Assembly (NCBI RefSeq): GCF_022712295.1
Contig: NZ_JALAGT010000160.1
Location: 1-33,218, forward strand
DNA from: Galactobacter sp.
Lineage (GTDB): Bacteria; Actinomycetota; Actinomycetes; Actinomycetales; Micrococcaceae
Length of the DNA stretch: 33,218 nt
Reading direction: 5' to 3'
Under the pieces are notes generated by a model. That model did no database searches. It was not told where the DNA came from and saw only the letters and a program-made list of their open reading frames with translations. The position numbers and the translations under genes are program-made. Below are positions 7,981 through 16,143 of this stretch, in pieces. Every line of letters begins with the position of its first letter. The stretch's first letter is position 1.

Positions 7981-8009
7981 AAACGCGCCCGGGGCGGAAC
8001 CCGGGCGCG
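7981..8009 (-). terminator. Terminator of gltBD
   Basis: A 10-bp perfect GC stem (CGCGCCCGGG with CCCGGGCGCG) and 6-nt loop lies 6 nt past the gltD stop, followed by TTT on the minus strand. Confidence 0.7.
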
Positions 8010-8014
8010 ACACC

Positions 8015-9472
8015 TCAGAGGCTGAAGCCCCGGTCCGACGGACGCACCGGGTCAGGGAGCGTGGTCTTCCCCTGCAGGTAGCGCTCCACGGAGGCTGCCA
8101 CCGAACGCCCCTCCGCGATGGCCCACACGATCAGAGAGGCGCCCCGTCCGGCGTCGCCGGCCGAGAAGATACCTGGTGACACCTGGTAGTCGTCAGCGCG
8201 CTGCATGGTGCCACGACCGTCGAAGGCGACGGAGAGCTGCGAATCGAGGCCGCCCTTCTCCGGGCCGGTGAACCCGAGTGCCAGGAGCACCAGATCCGCC
8301 TTGATGATCTCTTCACTACCCGGCTTGGGCACGCGTCCGTGCTCCGTGTATTCGGTCTCTGCGACCTTGAGCCCGGTGACCTGGCCGTCCTCACCGACGA
8401 ACTCCACAGTGGAGGCCAGGTAGACCCGCTCGCCACCCTCCTCATGGGCGCTGGCGACCTCGAAGAGGTTCGGGAACATGGGCCAGGGCTGGTTGGTCGG
8501 GCGCTCTCGTGGGGGCTGCTTGCCGATGGCGAGCGTGGTCACCGACGCGGCGCCCTGACGGTGAGCCGTACCGATGCAGTCCGCACCCGTGTCGCCACCG
8601 CCGAGCACCACCACATGCTTGCCCTTGGCATCGATCTTGTCCGGGACATCCTGTCCGGCGACGGTGCGATTGGAACGGACCAGGTACTCCATGGCGAAGT
8701 GCACGCCGTTGAGATCGCGACCCGGCATCGGCAGATCGCGGGCAACCGTGGCACCGGTGGCAACCACCACGGCGTCGTAGCGACGCTTCAGCTGCGACCA
8801 GGAAACGTCCTTGCCCACCTCCACGTTGGTGCGGAAACGAGTGCCTTCCTCCCGCATCTGCGCAATGCGGGCATCAAGGATCTGCTTCTCCAGCTTGTAG
8901 TCGGGGATCCCCAAGCGCAGCAGCCCGCCGATGACGTCGTCCCGCTCGTAGACGGCAACGGTGTGGCCGGCCCTGGTCAGCTGTTGGGCTGCCGCCAGAC
9001 CGGCAGGCCCGGAACCGACTACGGCCACGGTGAAGTCCGTGTGACGGTCCGGAGGCTGGGGGGTCAGCCCCTCCCCCGCGCCCTCCATGGCGGCATCCGC
9101 GATGGCGACCTCCACCTGCTTGATGGTCACCGCGGGCTGATTGATGCCGAGCACGCAGGAGGACTCGCACGGGGCCGGGCAGAGCCGACCCGTGAGTTCA
9201 GGGAAGTTGTTGGTGGCATGCAGCCGCTCGACGGCCTCGTCCATGCGATCACGCCACACCAGGTCGTTCCACTCGGGGATCAGGTTCCCCAAGGGGCACC
9301 CGGCGTGACAGAACGGCACGCCACAATCCATGCAGCGCCCTGCCTGCGTCTTCACGACCCGCGGATCGGGCTTCTCATAGACATCCTTGAAGTCCATGAT
9401 GCGCACGGGCACGGGCCTACGGCGCTGGGTCTCGCGTTCGCGGGTGGTCAGAAATCCGCGCGGGTCAGCCAC
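8015..9472 (-). CDS. gltD: Glutamate synthase (NADPH) small subunit
   Basis: The beta subunit (485 aa) takes electrons from NADPH through FAD and iron-sulphur centres and passes them to GltB. The N-terminus has two cysteine clusters for 4Fe-4S centres: CMDCGVPFCHAGCP and CPAPCESSCVLG. An FAD-binding GSGPAGLAAAQ is followed by the NADPH site VVLGGGDTGADC, and the C-terminus has the FAD-contacting FSAGDAGRGASLIVWA. It begins at GTG 9472, overlapping gltB by 8 nt with GGAGG upstream, giving the standard beginning VADPRGFLTTRERE. A longer open frame into gltB is not used. Overlap implies coupled translation and a 1:1 complex. The gene ends at a terminator. Confidence 0.97.
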   Translation of the reverse strand: MADPRGFLTTRERETQRRRPVPVRIMDFKDVYEKPDPRVVKTQAGRCMDCGVPFCHAGCPLGNLIPEWNDLVWRDRMDEAVERLHATNNFPELTGRLCPAPCESSCVLGINQPAVTIKQVEVAIADAAMEGAGEGLTPQPPDRHTDFTVAVVGSGPAGLAAAQQLTRAGHTVAVYERDDVIGGLLRLGIPDYKLEKQILDARIAQMREEGTRFRTNVEVGKDVSWSQLKRRYDAVVVATGATVARDLPMPGRDLNGVHFAMEYLVRSNRTVAGQDVPDKIDAKGKHVVVLGGGDTGADCIGTAHRQGAASVTTLAIGKQPPRERPTNQPWPMFPNLFEVASAHEEGGERVYLASTVEFVGEDGQVTGLKVAETEYTEHGRVPKPGSEEIIKADLVLLALGFTGPEKGGLDSQLSVAFDGRGTMQRADDYQVSPGIFSAGDAGRGASLIVWAIAEGRSVAASVERYLQGKTTLPDPVRPSDRGFSL

Positions 9473-12400
9473 GGGTCGCCTCCAGGATTCGGGACCAGAC
9501 GGCGTCACCGTCGGGGTCCAGGCCTTCCGCGATCGCTTCGGCACGGGTGGAAAGCACCGTGGCGTAGTGACGCGGCATGATCTTGGTGATTCGCGCGGTG
9601 GTGGACGGCAGGTCCAAGAGCAGCTGAGCTGCCACATCGGATCCCGTCTCCTCCCCGTGACGAACCAGCAATGTCCTCACGGTCTCGACGTCTTCCGCGT
9701 CGAGACCGGAGATGATGAGTTCTTCCGCCGCCATGGCCTGACGGTTCAGGCGAGAACGGTCCAGGTCCAGGACGAAGGCCACGCCGCCGGACATGCCAGC
9801 ACCGAGGTTACGTCCCACCGGCCCCAGGATCAGGGCCGTACCGCCGGTCATGTATTCCAGACCGTGGTCGCCGATCCCCTCCACGACGGCGGTGGCGCCG
9901 GAGTTCCTGACCAGGAAGCGCTCGCCGACGATTCCTCGTAGGAAGATCTCCCCGGACGTGGCGCCGTAGCCGATGACGTTTCCTGCCACCACATTGTCCT
10001 CGGCGCGCAGGTGCGCGTCGCGGTGCGGACGCACGATGATCCGACCTCCGGAGAGTCCCTTGCCCGCGTAGTCATTGGATTCACCGAACAGGCGCAGGGT
10101 GACACCGGAGGGCATGAAGGCACCGAGCGACTGCCCAGCAGAACCGGTCAGTGTCACGTCGATGGTGTCGGGAGCCAGTTCCTCGATGCCGAAGGTCTTG
10201 GTGACCGTGTGGCCGAGCAGGGTTCCCACCGAACGGTCCGTGTTCACGACCGGCAACGAGATCCGCACGGGATCGCGGTGCTTCAGCGCGTCCTGCGACA
10301 GCTTGATCAGCTCGTTGTCGAAGTGCTGGTCGATCTCGTGCTGCTGCGGCTTCGAGTTGAAGGCCGTGCCGCCGAAGGGTGCCTCATAGGCCCCGAAGAG
10401 CCCGGAAAGATCCAGCCCGTCCGCCTTCCAGTGCTTGATGGCCTGGTCCACCTGCAGCATTTCGGCGTGGCCGATGGCCTCCTCGATGCTGCGGAATCCG
10501 AGGGCCGCGAGGTACTCGCGCACCTCCTGAGCCAAGTACTCGAAGAACGTCACCACGAACTCCGGCTTGCCCGTGAAGCGGCTGCGCAACTCTGGATTCT
10601 GGGTGGCCACGCCAACAGGGCAGGTGTCCAGGTGGCACACGCGCATCAGGATGCAGCCCGAGACCACCAGTGGAGCGGTCGCGAAGCCGAACTCCTCCGC
10701 ACCGAGCAACGCAGCGATCACGACGTCGCGGCCGGTCTTCAGCTGACCGTCCGCCTGCACCACCACGCGGTCACGCAGACCGTTGAGCAGCAGCGTCTGC
10801 TGGGTCTCCGCCAGGCCGAGCTCCCAGGGAGCACCGGCATGCTTGAGCGAGTTCAGCGGTGACGCGCCGGTACCTCCGTCGTGCCCGGAGACCAGCACCA
10901 CGTCGGCCTTGGCCTTGGTCACGCCGGCCGCCACGGTGCCGATACCGACCTCGGACACGAGCTTCACGTGGATGCGCGCAGCAGGGTTGGAACGCTTGGC
11001 GTCGTAGATCAGCTGCGCCAGATCCTCGATGGAGTAGATGTCGTGGTGGGGCGGCGGGGAGATCAGGCCGACGCCGGGCGTCGAGTGACGCGTCTTGGCC
11101 ACCCACGGGTAGACCTTCTGGGCCATCAGCTGGCCACCTTCACCGGGCTTGGCACCCTGCGCCATCTTGATCTGGATGTCATCGGCGTTGGTCAGGTACA
11201 GACTCGTGACTCCGAAACGCCCGGAGGCGATCTGCTTGACGGCGCTGCGACGCTCAGGGTCCAGGAGACGATCCGGGTCCTCACCTCCCTCACCGGTGTT
11301 GGACTTACCACCCAAACGGTTCATGGCGATGGCCAGGGTCTCGTGGGCCTCACGGGAGATGGAGCCATAGCTCATGGCGCCGGTGGAGAAACGCTTGACG
11401 ATCTCGGAGACGGGTTCCACCTCCTCGATCGGCACTGCGGGCCGGCTGCCCTCACGCAGTTCGAAGAGACCACGCAGGGTCTTCAGTTCTCGTGCCTGCT
11501 CGTTCACACGAGAGGTGTAGCGACGGAAGACGTCGAACTTCCGCTCCCGCGTGGAGTGCTGCAGGGTGAAGACGGTTTCGGGGTCGAACAGGTGGGGCGG
11601 CCCCTCGCGGCGCCATTGGTACTCTCCGCCGGTCCAGAGACCTTGGTGCGGGAGCTGGTTGCCGTCCGAGGGGTAGGCGGCCACGTGGCGCTGCCGTGCC
11701 TCCTCCGCGATGACATCCAGGCCCACGCCACCCATCTGGGAGGAGGTACCGGAGAAGTAGGTGGCGATGAAGCTACGGTCCAGCCCAAGTGCCTCGAACG
11801 TTTGCGCACCGCAGTATGAGGAGACGGTGGAGATGCCCATCTTGGACATGATCTTCAGCACGCCCTTGCCGAGCGCCTTGATCAGGTTCGTGTTGGCCTG
11901 GGCAGCCGTGATGTTGCCGAGGTGGCCGGCATCGGCCATGTGCTCCACGGTCTCCAGCGCCAGGTACGGGTTCACGGCGGTGGCACCGAAGCCGACCAGG
12001 GTGGCAACGTGGTGCACTTCACGCACGTCACCGGCCTCGACGAGCAAGGAGGTGCGAACGCGGTTGGCGCCGCGCAACAGATGGTGGTGAACGGCGGAGG
12101 TCAGCAACAGCGACGGGATGGGCGCCCACTGCGCATTGGACTCACGGTCGGAGAGGACAACGTACTTCACTCCGCGGTTCACGGCGGCGGAGACCTTCTC
12201 GCAGATCTCGGTCAGCCGGGACGCCAGCTCGCGCGCACCACCTTCCGGACGGTAGAGCCCACGGACCCGGAGAGTCTCCTTGACTCCGTCCTCGTCACGC
12301 AGATGAACGATCTTGGCGACCTCGTCGTTGTTGAGCACCGGGAAGTCCACGGCGATCTGGCTGGTGGGGACGAACCCCTTGGCCAGCAGGTTGCCGTCGG

Positions 12401-14048
12401 CTCCGATGGTGGTGCGCATGGAGGTGACGAGTTCCTCGCGGATGGCGTCCAACGGCGGGTTGGTCACCTGGGCGAAGGCCTGGACGAAGTAGTCGAAGAG
12501 CAGCCGCGGTCGATCCGCCAGGACGGCGATGGGCGTATCGGAGCCCATGGCGCCCAGCGGCTCGGCGCCGGTGCTGGCCATCGGAGCCAGCAGGATCTTG
12601 CATTCCTCATCGGTGTAGCCGAAGGTGCGCTGACGCAATTCGACAGAGCCCGCGCCCGAGACGATGTGCTCGCGTTCGGGCAGGTCGGACAGCGATCGCA
12701 GGTTCTGCTTGACCCATTCGCCCCAGGGGTTGGAGGCAGCCACGGTGGACTTGATCTCGGCATCTTCGATGATGCGACCGGCCTCGGTGTCCAGCAGGAA
12801 CATCTTGCCGGGTGACACGCGCCCCTTACGGACCACGGTGGACTGGTCCAGGTCCACGACGCCGACCTCGGAGGCCAGGACCACGAAACCGTCGTCGGTG
12901 ACCCAGTAGCGGGCGGGGCGCAGGCCATTGCGGTCCAAGACGGAACCCACCAAGCGACCGTCGGTGAAGGCCACGGCTGCGGGGCCGTCCCATGGTTCCA
13001 TCAGCATGGAGTGGTACTCGTAGAACGCACGCTTGTCGGCGTCCATGTCGAGGTCGTTCTCCCAGGCCTCGGGGATCATCATCATGATGACCTCGGGCAG
13101 GCTGCGGCCGGCCAGCATCAGCAACTCCGCGACCTCGTCGAACGAGGCGGAGTCGGAGGCTCCGGGCGTGCAGATCGGGAAGAGTTCCTCGGGCACCTCA
13201 CCGAGCAGAGGCGAGGCCAGCTGCGACTGACGAGCGCGCATCCAGTTCCGGTTGCCCTTGACCGTGTTGATCTCTCCGTTGTGGGCGATGGTCCGGAAGG
13301 GCTGTGCCAGCGGCCATGACGGGAACGTGTTGGTGGAGAACCGGGAGTGGACGATGCCGATCCGGGTGGTGAACCGCGGGTCCTCCAGGTCGGGGTAGAA
13401 CGGTTCCAGCTGTGCGGTGGAGAGCATGCCCTTGTAGACCATGGTTGCCGAGGACAGTGAAGGGAAGTACACGCCGAGCTTGTTCTGACCGCGCTTGCGC
13501 ACGCGGAAGGCCCGCTGGTCGAGGTCCGATGTATCGCCGTCGGTCGGGGCAAGGAAGAGCTGTGAGAACCGGGGCATGCAGGAGCGCGCGGAGGAACCGA
13601 TGATCTCTGGGCGCACCGGTACGGGACGCCAGCCGAGGATGGTGAGGCCCTCTTCTTCGGCCAGCTCGGCCAGCCCCGCACGGGCGTATGCCTCACCCGC
13701 GTCGTCGTCGGGGAGGTAGGCGGTGCCGACGGCGTAGGAGCCGCGTGCAGGCAGGTCGAAGTCCACGACCTCCGCGAAGAAGTCGTGAGGCACCTGCGTG
13801 AGCAGGCCCGCGCCGTCGCCCGTGCCCTCGTCGGCGCCCACGGCGCCACGGTGCTCCAGGCGGCGCAGGGCCTCCAGCGCCTTGTCCACCAGGTCGTGCG
13901 TCGGCTCGCCATGCAAGGTTGCGACCATGGCCAGGCCACAGGCGTCCTTCTCGTTGGCCGGGTCGTAGAGTCCCTGGGCCTCGGGAATCGCCGCGAAACG
14001 GCGGAACGGATTCAGTTCGGGGTTCACCCCGACCTTGGACGGTCTCAT
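9465..14048 (-). CDS. gltB: Glutamate synthase (NADPH) large subunit
   Basis: The alpha subunit (1527 aa) turns glutamine plus 2-oxoglutarate into two glutamates. A 36-residue propeptide precedes Cys37 (EKDACGLAMV), the N-terminal nucleophile of the glutaminase domain (about 37-430). A central domain is followed by the FMN-binding synthase domain (about 850-1230) with GHDGGTGASPLNS and the 3Fe-4S cysteines CILMRVCHLDTCPVGV near residues 1131-1146. The C-terminal beta-helix (GXGXG) domain includes GGRIIVRP and GGVAFVLD. Full family length, no lesions. ATG 14048 has AAGGA 8 nt upstream. It is first in the gltBD operon, behind a long leader and a promoter overlapped by a palindrome, suggesting nitrogen- or amino-acid-dependent control. 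Confidence 0.97.
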   Translation of the reverse strand: MRPSKVGVNPELNPFRRFAAIPEAQGLYDPANEKDACGLAMVATLHGEPTHDLVDKALEALRRLEHRGAVGADEGTGDGAGLLTQVPHDFFAEVVDFDLPARGSYAVGTAYLPDDDAGEAYARAGLAELAEEEGLTILGWRPVPVRPEIIGSSARSCMPRFSQLFLAPTDGDTSDLDQRAFRVRKRGQNKLGVYFPSLSSATMVYKGMLSTAQLEPFYPDLEDPRFTTRIGIVHSRFSTNTFPSWPLAQPFRTIAHNGEINTVKGNRNWMRARQSQLASPLLGEVPEELFPICTPGASDSASFDEVAELLMLAGRSLPEVIMMMIPEAWENDLDMDADKRAFYEYHSMLMEPWDGPAAVAFTDGRLVGSVLDRNGLRPARYWVTDDGFVVLASEVGVVDLDQSTVVRKGRVSPGKMFLLDTEAGRIIEDAEIKSTVAASNPWGEWVKQNLRSLSDLPEREHIVSGAGSVELRQRTFGYTDEECKILLAPMASTGAEPLGAMGSDTPIAVLADRPRLLFDYFVQAFAQVTNPPLDAIREELVTSMRTTIGADGNLLAKGFVPTSQIAVDFPVLNNDEVAKIVHLRDEDGVKETLRVRGLYRPEGGARELASRLTEICEKVSAAVNRGVKYVVLSDRESNAQWAPIPSLLLTSAVHHHLLRGANRVRTSLLVEAGDVREVHHVATLVGFGATAVNPYLALETVEHMADAGHLGNITAAQANTNLIKALGKGVLKIMSKMGISTVSSYCGAQTFEALGLDRSFIATYFSGTSSQMGGVGLDVIAEEARQRHVAAYPSDGNQLPHQGLWTGGEYQWRREGPPHLFDPETVFTLQHSTRERKFDVFRRYTSRVNEQARELKTLRGLFELREGSRPAVPIEEVEPVSEIVKRFSTGAMSYGSISREAHETLAIAMNRLGGKSNTGEGGEDPDRLLDPERRSAVKQIASGRFGVTSLYLTNADDIQIKMAQGAKPGEGGQLMAQKVYPWVAKTRHSTPGVGLISPPPHHDIYSIEDLAQLIYDAKRSNPAARIHVKLVSEVGIGTVAAGVTKAKADVVLVSGHDGGTGASPLNSLKHAGAPWELGLAETQQTLLLNGLRDRVVVQADGQLKTGRDVVIAALLGAEEFGFATAPLVVSGCILMRVCHLDTCPVGVATQNPELRSRFTGKPEFVVTFFEYLAQEVREYLAALGFRSIEEAIGHAEMLQVDQAIKHWKADGLDLSGLFGAYEAPFGGTAFNSKPQQHEIDQHFDNELIKLSQDALKHRDPVRISLPVVNTDRSVGTLLGHTVTKTFGIEELAPDTIDVTLTGSAGQSLGAFMPSGVTLRLFGESNDYAGKGLSGGRIIVRPHRDAHLRAEDNVVAGNVIGYGATSGEIFLRGIVGERFLVRNSGATAVVEGIGDHGLEYMTGGTALILGPVGRNLGAGMSGGVAFVLDLDRSRLNRQAMAAEELIISGLDAEDVETVRTLLVRHGEETGSDVAAQLLLDLPSTTARITKIMPRHYATVLSTRAEAIAEGLDPDGDAVWSRILEATRG

Positions 14049-14302
14049 GTGTGCGTCCTTCGAGTCGTGCTGGAACTGCCTGACACGGCCCTTGCGGGAC
14101 CGCTGCAGTCGATTCCAGTGGCGGCCCGCTGCGCGGTTCAGGCAACGGGTGGCGATCTGTCAATCTGAGCGTCGGATGCGTAGTCGCATCCGGTGTCGGC
14201 ACTCCACCTCGTCGTGGCGCCTGATCACCGCCGCTTGGCGGTGAGAGCGGGTCTCGGGATCTGTTCCCCGACCGGGGCCGGTGGGTGTCGGTCCCTGTCG
14301 AG
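14049..14302 (-). promoter_or_regulatory. Long structured 5' leader of gltBD
   Basis: About 254 nt lie between the predicted start point and the gltB ATG, without a convincing gene. On the minus strand it holds at least two perfect 7-bp hairpins: CACCGCC-4-GGCGGTG (14226-14243) and GGATGCG-4-CGCATCC (14174-14191). It also contains a short GC-rich stem around 14267-14280. I recognise no known riboswitch. A 26-codon frame opens at GTG 14305, but it starts at or before the expected transcript start. Confidence 0.4.
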
Positions 14303-14308
14303 CACTCA

Positions 14309-14337
14309 ATCCTACGAGCCTCTGACGTCTACGTCAC
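14309..14337 (-). promoter_or_regulatory. gltB promoter overlapped by a perfect palindrome
   Basis: On the minus strand GTGACG (14337-14332) and TAGGAT (14314-14309) are spaced 17 bp. A perfect inverted repeat TGACGT-CT-ACGTCA (14323-14336) covers the -35 box and part of the spacer, the position of a repressor site. The remaining gap to lgt (14338-14512) holds an AT-rich patch and a second imperfect palindrome at 14403-14417, and no gene. Confidence 0.6.
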
Positions 14338-14402
14338 CCCACCGCGTCAGGCTGTTCTCCAGACGGAGGATTCGAGGTGCGGAGCATGTCCGGGATGTAA
14401 AC

Positions 14403-14417
14403 GTAGTGTCACTCTAC
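14403..14417. promoter_or_regulatory. Imperfect palindrome upstream of the gltB promoter
   Basis: GTAGTGTCACTCTAC is symmetric at 12 of 15 positions and lies 65 bp upstream of the gltB -35 box, beside the most AT-rich patch of the region (14418-14440). It could be an upstream regulator site. It does not match the GlnR consensus well by eye. Confidence 0.25.
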
Positions 14418-14512
14418 CATTAAAAAAGGTTGAAAAGACGCGGGCGGTCTGCACAGATGGTGTCTGGGGTCACCCTGAATGCTGGTGATGCTGCGGCAGC
14501 ACCGCGGGTGGA

Positions 14513-16138
14513 TCAGTCGGTGACTTCCGGCGTGTCGGTACCGGTTTCCAAGCGACGACGGCCCGTGACGCGCCTCTTGAAGTCCTCGTCATCCGCCGCC
14601 TCGGCGGCCGTTTCCGCCGTGCCCGTCGGCTCCCGGTCGGCGGTTTCGGCGACGTCATCCGCGGTGGGATAGGGGTTCTCGTCGCCGTCCTCGGGCCTCT
14701 GTTCGGGCTCGGGTTCGGCCTCGTGCTCGACGGTGGCTTCCGGTTCCGCTGCAGGCTCCGCTTCCAGCGGCGCTTCCAGCGGCGCTTCCAGCGGCGCTTC
14801 CAGCGGCGCTTCCAGCGGCGCTTCCAGCGGCGCTTCAGGGGTCGCCTCCGGCGATTTCTCAGGCTCCCCCTCGTCCTGAGGCTGCTCCTCGACGTGCGTG
14901 TCTTCCGACTCCGCCTCGGACCCCGGCTCCTGCTCGGGTACCGATGCTGGAGAAGGCTCCCAAGGCGCTGTTCCCTCCGCAGGTACTGGGTCGTCCGAAG
15001 GCACTGCGTCCTCAGAAGGCACCGGGCCCTCCAATGGCACTGCATCCACCACGGGGATCGCCTCCGTGGGGGCTACCGGGTCCGATTCCTTCTCGTGTTC
15101 CAACTGGTCAGAGTCCGGCTCGGGCTGCTCTTCATCGGTGCTGACGGTGTGCGGCTGATCCGCGCCGAGGGTGTCCTCCGGTTCCGGCTCCACCACGGCG
15201 ATCGCTTCCGTAGGCGCAGCCGAATCCAAGTACTGCTCGTCCGACTCCGGCTCTGACTCCGACTCCGGCTCTGACTCGGGCTCGGGCTCCGCGACTACGT
15301 CGGGGTCTTCCCACCGCTGCGCCTGAAACCGGCGGCGCGACCGCACCGCGTTGACCACGGCCAGCAGCAACGACAGACACGCCAGCGTCAGCCCCGCGAT
15401 GGCACCCGGAATCGCCAGAGACTCATCCGCGGGGACCTCCACGCGCAGCCAGGAAGCGGCACCGTAGCCGGCACCGAGCCAGGCCAGCGACACCAGAGCC
15501 GCGCTTCCGGGCGAGCTCTCGCTGGCACCACGCAGGCACACGGCAACGATGATGGTGCCGAGCAGCAACCACACGCTCTGCGCGAGGAAAAGTGGTTGTA
15601 CCGCTGAGCCGACGGGCAGACCGGCGGCGACGGCCGCGGCGTCGGGCACCTGCCAGCCCCATGGCTTCGTGGTCACGGCGCCGAATCGTTCGGCGGAGAA
15701 CCACTGCCCCCACACGCCGATGGCGACGGCGAGCAAGGTCGGTGCCGCCACGACGTCGGCCACAGGCAAGAACGGAAGCCGCCGCGAGCGCGCAGCGAGC
15801 AGGAGACCGAGGACGCCGCCGGCCAAGGCGCCCCAAGCGCCGAGACCTCCGATGGACAACGAGAGCAATCGTATGGGGTCCCCGTCGTCGCCGAAGAACA
15901 CCTCGGGGTCACGGATGACGGCCTGAAGTCGGCCGCCCACGACGGCGAGAGGGGCCGCCCACAACAGGGCGGAGAAGGGAAGGTCCAGCGGCAGGCCGCG
16001 TCGACGAGCGCCGAGCACTGCGGCGAGAAGTCCCATCACGATCCCGGCCACCACACACACGGTGAAGCCGTGCAGGGTCAGCGGTCCCACGCTCAGCAGG
16101 GCCGAGTCCGGTGAAGGAATCGCGGTCGGGACCATCAT
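14513..16138 (-). CDS. Lgt-like membrane protein, active site degenerate, with long acidic tail
   Basis: A 541-aa protein in the position normally held by lgt (prolipoprotein diacylglyceryl transferase) between trpA and gltB. Residues 1-265 form about seven membrane helices with Lgt landmarks: VGGRLQAVIRD, GGLGAWGALAGG and AIGVWGQWFSAERFGAV. Compared with the usual actinobacterial form of this last segment (AIGRWGNWFNQELFGRP), the Arg is Val142, the two Asn are Gln145 and Ser148, and a later Arg is Ala154; only Glu150 remains. The usual FHPTFLYE is VQPLFLAQ, and the GRFxIE helix is GYGAASWL. Residues 275-541 are an acidic, Pro/Glu-rich tail with six APLE repeats. The frame is uninterrupted. 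Start ATG 16138, 5 nt after trpA. Inferred: a pseudoenzyme or a protein with a new role. An acidic tail itself is known on mycobacterial Lgt. Confidence 0.8.
   Translation of the reverse strand: MMVPTAIPSPDSALLSVGPLTLHGFTVCVVAGIVMGLLAAVLGARRRGLPLDLPFSALLWAAPLAVVGGRLQAVIRDPEVFFGDDGDPIRLLSLSIGGLGAWGALAGGVLGLLLAARSRRLPFLPVADVVAAPTLLAVAIGVWGQWFSAERFGAVTTKPWGWQVPDAAAVAAGLPVGSAVQPLFLAQSVWLLLGTIIVAVCLRGASESSPGSAALVSLAWLGAGYGAASWLRVEVPADESLAIPGAIAGLTLACLSLLLAVVNAVRSRRRFQAQRWEDPDVVAEPEPESEPESESEPESDEQYLDSAAPTEAIAVVEPEPEDTLGADQPHTVSTDEEQPEPDSDQLEHEKESDPVAPTEAIPVVDAVPLEGPVPSEDAVPSDDPVPAEGTAPWEPSPASVPEQEPGSEAESEDTHVEEQPQDEGEPEKSPEATPEAPLEAPLEAPLEAPLEAPLEAPLEAEPAAEPEATVEHEAEPEPEQRPEDGDENPYPTADDVAETADREPTGTAETAAEAADDEDFKRRVTGRRRLETGTDTPEVTD
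14761..14832. repeat. Six perfect 12-bp tandem repeats in the Lgt-like tail
   Basis: The unit CTTCCAGCGGCG occurs six times in a row without a mismatch and then decays (CTTCAGGGG). On the coding strand it reads (APLE) six times, about residues 436-459. Unit length is a multiple of three, so copy-number change keeps the frame. Confidence 0.95.
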
Positions 16139-16143
16139 CGTCG

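Noticed and set aside
6263..8179. Very long open frame (638 codons) antisense to pyk and running through the pyk-gltD gap.
   Set aside because: Its His/Gly/Arg-rich composition is that of a complement of GC-rich coding DNA; it crosses promoters and a terminator and matches no family.
8339..9580. Open frame of 413 codons antisense to gltD.
   Set aside because: It is the complement of clear gltD motifs and has no domain of its own.
14303..14305. A GTG at the gltB promoter opening a 26-codon leader peptide.
   Set aside because: It begins only 3 nt after the -10 box, so it would probably not be wholly transcribed, and it has no SD.
14761..14832. Tandem repeats considered as a CRISPR array.
   Set aside because: Units are 12 bp with no spacers, lie in frame inside a coding region, and no cas gene is near.
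14513..16138. Lgt-like gene considered as a frameshifted pseudogene.
   Set aside because: The frame is open over 541 codons with continuous membrane helices; the damage is by substitution at key residues, not by frameshift or stop.
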